A stretch of DNA of 33,528 bases from Mesorhizobium sp. M2D.F.Ca.ET.226.01.1.1 (GTDB lineage Bacteria; Pseudomonadota; Alphaproteobacteria; Rhizobiales; Rhizobiaceae): NCBI RefSeq assembly GCF_004022705.2, contig NZ_RZOY02000028.1, positions 1-33,528 on the forward strand, written 5' to 3'. A model generated the notes under the pieces. It did no database searches and was not told where the DNA came from. It saw only the letters and a list, made by a program, of their open reading frames with translations. The position numbers and the translations under genes are program-made. Numbering within the stretch: the stretch's first letter is position 1; every line of letters begins with the position of its first letter. Below are positions 27,056 through 33,528 of this stretch, in pieces.

Positions 27056-28706
27056 ATGAGCAGGGTGGCGCGCGAAGATGCGAGTCCGGCTTCGTCGGCG
27101 ACATTTGCGCCGCTCGAGAATGCGACCTTTCGTTCGATCTGGCTTGCCACACAGGTCGCCAGCCTTGGCTGGCTCATTCAAACCGTCGCCATCAGTTGGC
27201 TGATGGCGACCATTTCGACGTCGGACGTCATGGTCGCCTTGGTGCAGGCTTCGACCACACTGCCCGTATTCGTCCTGTCGATTATCGCCGGGGTCCTGGC
27301 TGACAACTACAGCCGCCGCAATCTCATGTTCGCCGGCTGGTTGCGCGATAGCATTGTCCTCGGCGATGCTGACTGTTCTTGCGGCCGTGGGGATTTTCAA
27401 TCCATGGATGGTTCTCGCATTCAGCTGTTTGGCCGGAGCGGGAGCCGCGTTCACCGATCCTGCCTGGCACGCGTCGGTGGGCGATATCTTGCGAAAACGC
27501 GAAGTCCCAGCCGCGGTCACGCTGATCTCGGTTGGATACAACGCCGTTCGAAGCGTCGGCCCGGCGCTCGGTGGCATCGTCGTTGCCTCCTTTGGACCTC
27601 TGACAGCTTTCGCTGTGGCGACGCTGACCTATGTAGCGCTGCTGTGGACCATAGGGCGCCGCAAATGGGATGTTCGCGCCTCACCTCTCCCGCGCGAGCC
27701 ATTGACCACTGCTATTCATGACGGAGCGCGCTTCACGGCCCTGTCGGCGGAGATCAAGGCGGCAATCGCGCGTGGTGCGCTTTTTGGCCTGACCAGCATC
27801 TCCATACTCGCGCTCCTGCCTCTCGTTGCCCGCAATCAACTAGGGGGAGGACCAATCGTTTATGGTGTCCTGATGGCCGGCTTCGGAACAGGCGCCTTGT
27901 GCGTCGGCATTTGCAACAATGTCTTGAGGCGGTCTCTGTCCCAGGAGCGGCTGACAACACTGGCATGCATTGCCTGTGCGGCGTGTTGTCTGTCTCTTGC
28001 TCTCACTTCCTCAGTGGTGGTGGCGGCTATTGCGCTGGCGCTCGGCGGCGCGGGCTGGGTCGTCACCTGGACGGGGCTCGACGTGAGTGTCCAATTGGCA
28101 AGCCCAAGGTGGGTCGTCGGTCGCACGCTCTCGATCCACTATGCCCTTTCGTCTGGCGGTATCGCGGCCGGCAGTTGGCTGTGGGGCACGGTGGCCGAGA
28201 ACTATTCGCTTACCTTAGCCCTCGAGGTTTCCGCTGTCGCGCTCGTAATGGTCGCGGCCACCGGGTTGCTGATGCCTATCCGTCAATGGCAGGACTCTGA
28301 TCAGGATCCTTTTGGCTTCGAAACGCCGCAGCTCGCTCTCGACCTGAAGCCGAGAAGCGGGCCGATCGTCGTTAAGATCGAGTACTCAATACCGGAGGCA
28401 AACGTCGAAGCTTTCCTGGACCGGATGCAGGAACGACGGCGCGTGCAAAGCCGCGTCGGTGCGCGGCACTGGAATCTCCAGCGCGATCTTCAGGATCCTT
28501 CGCTTTGGACAGAAACCTTTCGCGCGCCGACCTGGATGGACTATCTGCGCCTGAACCATCGCCTGACGACCGCGGACAAGGAGTTGGATCAACATCTGTT
28601 CGAATTGAACATGGGAATTGCGCCTCGTACCAAGCTTTCAATTGAGCGACCGACCGGGGCAACCCGCAAGCGGGATCAATCGACGCGATTTTTCTTCCGG
28701 CTGTGA
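27056..28706 (+). pseudogene. MFS_3-family exporter copy 2, one-base frameshift
   Basis: This is a close paralogue of the exporter at 4740-6395: the same start region (ATFAPLENATFRSIWLATQV), the same membrane core (PAAVTLISVGYN, VGPALGGIVVAS) and the same C-terminal soluble domain (VVKIEYSIPEANVEAF, RVGARHWNLQ). The first frame runs to GVLADNYSRRNLMFAGW and is lost at about 27341. The rest is in the next frame to the stop at 28706. Alignment with copy 1 places a single extra T in the TT at 27341-27342, and the span is 3n+1. Repaired length is 549 residues. GGGAGGG precedes the ATG. Unless the indel is an error, it encodes only a non-functional N-terminal stub. Confidence 0.82.
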
Positions 28707-28747
28707 TCGCAGGCTCTGGGTTGGTACGGCTTGGAGGGCGAGGCGAA

Positions 28748-28996
28748 ATGACCGGCTTAACAAAATTTGAGAGGCCAGTCGTGATTCAGATTGGTCGCCA
28801 TCGCAAAGAACGTTTCGTGTTCGATGTCAATGATGCGGCCACCATCCTCCTGCGGGATTTTGGTCTCCAGACGGAGAAGCGCAGGACAGCTATGGATGCC
28901 TGTCTGAAGGTACTACGAGGTGAGGCCTATCCACCCACCGCCCGCAGGGCCTTCGTCACGGCCGCGCGCGAAGCAAATATCCTACGCGGCGATTGA
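28748..28996 (+). CDS. DUF982 family protein (copy C)
   Basis: This 82-residue product from the ATG at 28748 has a GGAGGGCGAGG ribosome site. It reads MTGLTKFERPVVIQI, then FVFDVNDAATILLRD, MDACLKVLRGEAYPPTAR and ends AREANILRGD, nearly matching copy A at 21447-21695 over its whole length. It lies about 40 bases after MFS copy 2 and may share its transcript. Function unknown. Confidence 0.78.
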   Translation: MTGLTKFERPVVIQIGRHRKERFVFDVNDAATILLRDFGLQTEKRRTAMDACLKVLRGEAYPPTARRAFVTAAREANILRGD

Positions 28997-29047
28997 CGGG
29001 TCAAAAATCATATCGTTCATGAGTTCCTCTATCAGCTGAACGAGCGT

Positions 29048-29323
29048 TTAAGACGTCGCGCCCGCGTCGTCCGACGCTGACCGAAGCGGCGTGAAAATAT
29101 GTAAAGAGCCGCTTTGGCAGTCAAGAATGCACCGGTCTGCGTCTTCGGCAACGCCCGCAAGTAGCGGAAAGTCTTCGCCCGAAATCAGTCCGATCTCCTG
29201 GGTGAACGCGCCGATCTTTTGAATCGCGCCCTTAAGCTTCGGTCCGACACAGCCGCGGTCGGCGAAGACGTGTCGCAGCCACGGCCCGCGTTCGAGAAAG
29301 TTCTTGAGGTATTCGTGCAGCAC
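29048..29323 (-). mobile_element. IS5-type transposase remnant
   Basis: WLRHVFADRGCVGPKLKGAI followed by KIGAFTQEI matches the catalytic-core region of IS5/IS1031-type DDE transposases (usual form FADxGYxGxKL). Family similarity ends shortly after, and neither the N-terminal half nor the closing RRWVVERT segment is present. No terminal inverted repeats were found. It directly abuts the truncated phasin gene, so this element may have caused that truncation. Confidence 0.6.
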
Positions 29324-29387
29324 GAGGTGCAGCCCACTCGCGCAAATTCATGTCAGCTTCATAAATCCGTTGCTGCGATTTCGTGAA

Positions 29388-29664
29388 ATGGCCAAGACCA
29401 CCAGCAACGAGATGCTCCTGAAGACGATTGCGGCTCTGCAAGCCAATGCCGAAGCCGGCTTCACGCACCTCGAAGCTTTGGTTGCCGTGAAGTCGCCGTC
29501 CGAGTTCTTCGAACTGCAAAGCGCATTCCTGCGCAAACAGATCGAGAAGTCCGCTGAGCAGGCCAAGGCCATCCAGGCATTGATGTTGAGAGCTAGCGAG
29601 GAACGTATCCAAGCCGATCAAGGATGCCTTTGAGAAGGCTTTGAAGGAACGCAAGGCCGCCTGA
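29388..29664 (+). pseudogene. Phasin-family protein, N-terminally truncated and frameshifted
   Basis: Phasins coat polyhydroxyalkanoate granules. The frame shows the phasin core ANAEAGFTHLEALVAVKSPS, then FFELQSAFLRKQIEKSAEQA and IQALMLRASEE. At about 29604 one extra base shifts the frame, and the usual ending VSKPIKDAFEKALKERKAA is in the next frame to the TGA at 29662. The span is 3n+1. A usual family member has some 30-60 more residues before this point. These are missing, and an IS5-type remnant lies immediately upstream. The stated start is the first plausible ATG of the remaining part. Confidence 0.65.
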
Positions 29665-30130
29665 TTCTTTAAGGCAACCCGAGACCGAAAGTCAGTACCT
29701 CGTCCACTGAGACACCTCGCGCCGGTCTTCTTCCATCTGGTCGGACGGCTTTGTCTGCCCGACCGCATCGCAGTGACGTCGTCCTCACGATTTTCGGCGC
29801 CTCTTGGCCTCTAGTTCCGGTGGGCATTAGTCGCGGTTCTCCTCGCTGTAGCGGACAAGCCGCGCGATTTGTTCATGCAATGAGATGGTGCGCGACCAGT
29901 CGGGGAATGCACCGCTTGTCGCCGTCTCGACAATCGCGCTGCGCACCGGTTTGGGGGGCTCCTACCAATGCACGAAGGTCGCGGCGACCCCAGCCGCTTG
30001 GCGGTCGACGATGCGCGACAAGTCGCGTGCAAGTCGTGTTGGGGACGCTGACACCAAGGTACGTGCGCCTCAATCGCGTCCACCCATTCACAAAACCGGC
30101 TCCGTGGAGTACGGGGAACGCAGAGAAATC
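29665..30130. other. Intergenic region ahead of the que operon
   Basis: About 460 bases lie between the phasin remnant and the preQ1 riboswitch. The only protein-like signal is the interrupted minus-strand frame listed separately. A que promoter must lie in the last part but no clear -35/-10 pair was identified. Confidence 0.4.
29827..30054 (-). pseudogene. Unrecognised small ORF with an in-frame stop
   Basis: From a GTG at 30054 the frame reads ARDLSRIVDRQAAGVAATFV, meets a TAG at 29964-29962, and then continues in the same frame with PKPVRSAIVETATSGAFPDW and LHEQIARLVRYSEENRD to a TAA at 29827. Both halves look like natural protein of similar composition, so one gene broken by a nonsense change is plausible. 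Two unrelated fragments cannot be excluded. No family recognised. Confidence 0.3.
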
Positions 30131-30162
30131 TCCGGTCGCAGCCTTACCCGGTCAAAACAAGG
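30131..30162 (+). promoter_or_regulatory. preQ1-I riboswitch
   Basis: The segment CCGGTCGCAG...CCCGGT...AAAACAAGG fits the minimal preQ1 class I aptamer and is very like the Thermoanaerobacter tengcongensis example in its GGUCGCAG and AAAACAAGG blocks. CCGG (30132-30135) pairs with CCGG (30148-30151). The loop CCTT can pair with the tail AAGG (30159-30162), forming the H-type pseudoknot. That tail is also the Shine-Dalgarno of queC (ATG at 30172), so ligand binding should hide it and block translation of the preQ0 genes. This is a feedback role consistent with the pathway. Confidence 0.88.
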
Positions 30163-30171
30163 ACTCAAACC

Positions 30172-30870
30172 ATGAATGCCCTCGTCATCTGCTCCGGCGG
30201 ATTGGATTCCGTTTCGCTCGCTCACAAGGTGGCGACCGAGCAGAAACTCATTGGCCTGCTTTCGTTCGATTACGGCCAGAGGCACAAAAAGGAACTCGGC
30301 TTTGCCTCTATCTGCGCCAAACGGCTGGGTGTTCCGCACCAAATCGTCGATATCCGCGATGTCGGCCGGAACCTGAGCGGCTCGGCGCTGACTGATAGTG
30401 TGGATGTGCCCGACGGGCACTATGCCGAAGACCCTATGAGGATCACGGTGGTGCCGAACAGGAACGCCATCATGCTGGCTATCGCCTTCGGGGTTGCCGC
30501 CGCGCAGCAAGCCGATGCGGTGGCCACTGCCGTGCACGGCGGAGATCATTTCATCTATCTCGATTGCCGGCCCGCTTTTATCGACGCCTTTCAGACGATG
30601 CAGAACCACGCGCTCGCAGGTTACGCCGATATCCGCCTTTACGCCCCCTATGTGAATATGTCGAAGGCCGACATCGTTAGCGAGGGGGCAAAGTACGCCA
30701 CACCGTTCGAGGCGACGTGGTCCTGCTACAAGGGCGGCGCACGTCATTGCGGTCGCTGCGGGACATGCATCGAACGGCGCGAAGCATTCGATCTAGCCGG
30801 CATTGCCGATCCGACAGACTATGAGGACGCGGACTTCTGGCTCCACGCTGTCCAGACAAGGAGCGCGTGA
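30172..30870 (+). CDS. queC: 7-cyano-7-deazaguanine (preQ0) synthase
   Basis: QueC converts 7-carboxy-7-deazaguanine to preQ0 with ATP and ammonia, in queuosine biosynthesis. The 232-residue product has the PP-loop SGGLDSVSLA near residue 8, SFDYGQRHKKEL, VPNRNAIMLAIA, and the zinc site with four cysteines WSCYKGGARHCGRCGTCIER near the C-terminus. It starts ten bases after the preQ1-I pseudoknot. The stop overlaps the queD ATG by one base. Catalytic residues all appear intact. Confidence 0.95.
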   Translation: MNALVICSGGLDSVSLAHKVATEQKLIGLLSFDYGQRHKKELGFASICAKRLGVPHQIVDIRDVGRNLSGSALTDSVDVPDGHYAEDPMRITVVPNRNAIMLAIAFGVAAAQQADAVATAVHGGDHFIYLDCRPAFIDAFQTMQNHALAGYADIRLYAPYVNMSKADIVSEGAKYATPFEATWSCYKGGARHCGRCGTCIERREAFDLAGIADPTDYEDADFWLHAVQTRSA

Positions 30871-31226
30871 TGTTTCGCATTACCAAAGAGTTCCACTTCT
30901 CGGCCTCGCATCAGCTCACCTCCTTGCCATCCGATCATCAGTGCGCGCGTCTACACGGCCACAACTACATCGTCGTAGTGGAACTTTCAGGTGGAGAACT
31001 GGACGAACATGGCTTTGTGCGCGACTACCAAGACCTGGCGGCGCTCAAGCACTACATCGATGGGACGTTCGACCATCGGCATCTTAACGACGTCCTGGGG
31101 CATGACCGTGTCACAGCGGAATGTCTGGCCAGGCACTTCTACGACTGGTGCAAGGTGCGGTTACCACAAACCTCCGCCGTGCGGGTGAGCGAGACGCCGA
31201 AAACCTGGGCGGAATACCGGCCATGA
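30870..31226 (+). CDS. queD: 6-carboxy-5,6,7,8-tetrahydropterin synthase
   Basis: QueD converts dihydroneopterin triphosphate to 6-carboxytetrahydropterin, upstream of QueE and QueC. The 118-residue protein has FHFSASHQL and the metal-binding histidines CARLHGHNY, then FDHRHLND and SETPKTWAEY, all hallmarks of the tunnelling-fold family. AAGGAG is placed six bases before the ATG at 30870, which decides this start over the GTG one codon earlier. Its TGA lies within the ATG of queE (ATGA). Confidence 0.93.
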   Translation: MFRITKEFHFSASHQLTSLPSDHQCARLHGHNYIVVVELSGGELDEHGFVRDYQDLAALKHYIDGTFDHRHLNDVLGHDRVTAECLARHFYDWCKVRLPQTSAVRVSETPKTWAEYRP

Positions 31227-31961
31227 CCTGCGCGTTGCAGCCCGGAATCCGCGTGAGCGAGATTTTTGGGCCGACCATTCAGGGCGAAGGAATGCTGATC
31301 GGCCTGCCGACGGTGTTCGTAAGAACGGGCGGGTGCGATTATCGCTGTTCCTGGTGCGACAGCCTGCATGCGGTGGACAGTCGCTTCCGCTATGATTGGG
31401 AGATGATGTCAACCGATGATGGTCTGGCAAAAGGTCATTTCGTTTTCCGGCGGTCAGCCCGTGATGGTGTCGCTGTCGGGCGGCAATCCGGCCATCCAGC
31501 CGCTTGGCCGGTTGATCGAGCGCGGGCATGGTGAGGGCTACCGCTTTGCGTTGGAAACCCAAGGCTCGGTGCCTAAGCAATGGTTCGCGGATCTCGACGT
31601 GCTGGTGCTCAGCCCCAAGCCGCCCTCAAGCGAAATGACGACAGATTGGGCCGTGTTCGACACCTGCGTCGAGGCTGCGCAGGATAAGCCGCGGATGGCG
31701 CTCAAGCTCGTCGTCTTCGACGATGATGACTATGCCTATGCCAAAGACGCGGCGGCGCGCTACCCGCAATTACCCGTCTATCTGCAGCCCGGCAACCACA
31801 CGCCGCCGCTTCCCGGTAACGAAGACGCGTTCATCGACATGGCCGGCGTGATGAAGCGAATGGAATGGCTGGTCGAAAAGGTGATCCGTGACAGGTGGTT
31901 CGAGGCGCGTGTACTGCCGCAGCTTCATGTTCTGCTCTGGGGGAACAAACGGGGCGTCTAG
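31223..31961 (+). pseudogene. queE: 7-carboxy-7-deazaguanine synthase, one-base frameshift
   Basis: QueE is a radical-SAM enzyme that contracts the pterin to 7-carboxy-7-deazaguanine. The ATG at 31223 overlaps the queD stop. The first frame holds VSEIFGPTIQGEG, FVRTGGCDYRCSWCDSLHAV with the CxxxCxxC cluster site, and DWEMMSTDD. At about 31421 one extra G (GG in place of G) shifts the frame. The next frame continues VWQKVISFSGGQPVMVSLSG, GYRFALETQGS, LSPKPPSS and LHVLLWGNKRGV to a stop at 31961. The span is 3n+1, giving 245 residues when repaired, as expected for this long QueE type. If real, the gene is inactive and preQ0 would need another QueE. Confidence 0.85.
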
Positions 31962-32244
31962 CCACGCGGAAGGATTGCCGATGACGAGCAAGACAGACAT
32001 CTAAAGCAATCTCACCCAATTGGGCGATAGCAACGTCGGTTCGGCAAGCCCGAAATGCCGTGCTGGAAAAGGTTTCGAATCCGCATGATGGTTCGCCTAT
32101 CGTGGGCGCTTCGCCGCTCCTCTAGGGGTGACTTGTCCCCGACGCATGCGCGAGCTTTTCTGCCCGGTCTGATTGGCCGCCGATCAGCGCCGCGGGCCAA
32201 ATGCGCTTGACAAAATAGCGCCGGCCCGTTCAATTCGGCGCATT
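31962..32244. other. Intergenic region before the TPP riboswitch
   Basis: No gene or RNA family is recognised here. The thiC promoter should lie near the right end; TTGACA occurs at 32208-32213 as a possible -35 element, with no confident -10 box assigned. Confidence 0.35.
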
Positions 32245-32342
32245 CACCAGGGGAGTCCCGGCAAGGGGCTGAGATACTGCTGGCTTTCGCGGCGCAGTGA
32301 CCCGTTGAACCTGATCCAGTTCATACTGGCGTAGGGACGGTG
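32245..32342 (+). promoter_or_regulatory. TPP riboswitch (THI element)
   Basis: The conserved parts occur in the right order: CACC closing strand (32245), GGGGCTGAGAT, GACCCGTTGAACCTGAT, CATACTGGCGTAGGGA and GGTG closing strand (32339-32342). CTGAGA contacts the pyrimidine ring and the ACCTGAT/CATACTGGCG arms hold the pyrophosphate with magnesium. It lies about 120 bases before the thiC ATG, where it would lower expression when thiamine pyrophosphate is plentiful. Confidence 0.95.
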
Positions 32343-32460
32343 CAAGCGCTTTTGCGGGAGTTTACGCCCGATATCCTGTTTCGGCAGGTCGACAGAAGCG
32401 TCTTTTCATCCTTCCGGCACAGAACTGGGTCTCCAATGCATGAGCAAAGGAGCCTCACGA

Positions 32461-33528
<1,068 letters not shown>

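Noticed and set aside
27301..27360. Programmed frameshifting in MFS copy 2
   Set aside because: There is no slippery heptamer or following structure, and the paralogue is encoded in a single frame.

Overview
The window has the high GC, codon use and gene families of a Rhizobiales genome. Its content (an nrtR-nadABC-bioBFDAZ-panD block, DUF982 proteins, a MucR/Ros regulator, IS remnants, and detached que and thi loci) most resembles the symbiosis-island type accessory DNA of Mesorhizobium. That placement is inferred from gene content. No nod, nif or integrase gene, tRNA or attachment site is visible here.

Layout. (1) 1-4068, minus strand: a three-gene polyamine-type ABC importer (ATPase, Tat-exported binding protein, and one polypeptide carrying both permease halves that runs off the left edge). 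(2) 4740-6395, plus: an MFS exporter with a C-terminal soluble domain. (3) 6568-6744, minus: an N-terminal remnant of panB, divergent from a frameshifted NAD regulator nrtR (6919-7879). (4) 7942-16957, plus: a tightly packed operon-like run nadA-nadB-nadC-bioB-bioF-bioD-bioA-bioZ-panD, mostly with 1-4 base overlaps. A promoter at 7876-7904 encloses an inverted repeat that is a good candidate NrtR operator. (5) 16958-22600: sparse DNA with terminators, tiny ORFs, a MucR/Ros regulator, a cold-shock protein, a broken succinate-semialdehyde dehydrogenase, two DUF982 proteins and an IS66-type remnant. (6) 22688-24645, minus: a membrane GGDEF-EAL protein with a degenerate GGDEF motif. (7) 24900-30130: decayed DNA with a DUF309 protein, a frameshifted second copy of the MFS exporter, a third DUF982 protein, an IS5-type remnant and a truncated phasin. 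(8) 30131-31961, plus: a preQ1-I riboswitch followed by queC-queD-queE. (9) 32245 to the end: a TPP riboswitch followed by thiC (partial).

The window is therefore a cofactor-supply region: NAD (nadABC), biotin (bioBFDAZ with the BioZ route to the pimeloyl chain), beta-alanine for pantothenate (panD), preQ0/queuosine (queCDE) and the thiamine pyrimidine (thiC). Several of these are controlled by visible cis elements (NrtR-like operator, preQ1-I, TPP).

The most striking cross-cutting observation is that at least eight otherwise well-conserved genes (nrtR, nadB, bioB, gabD, the EAL gene, the second MFS gene, the phasin and queE) are each interrupted by net one-base length changes, gabD by two. 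In every case the reading frame resumes with full family similarity. Either this sequence carries many single-base indel errors, or the island is undergoing very recent inactivation. The sequence alone cannot decide between these.
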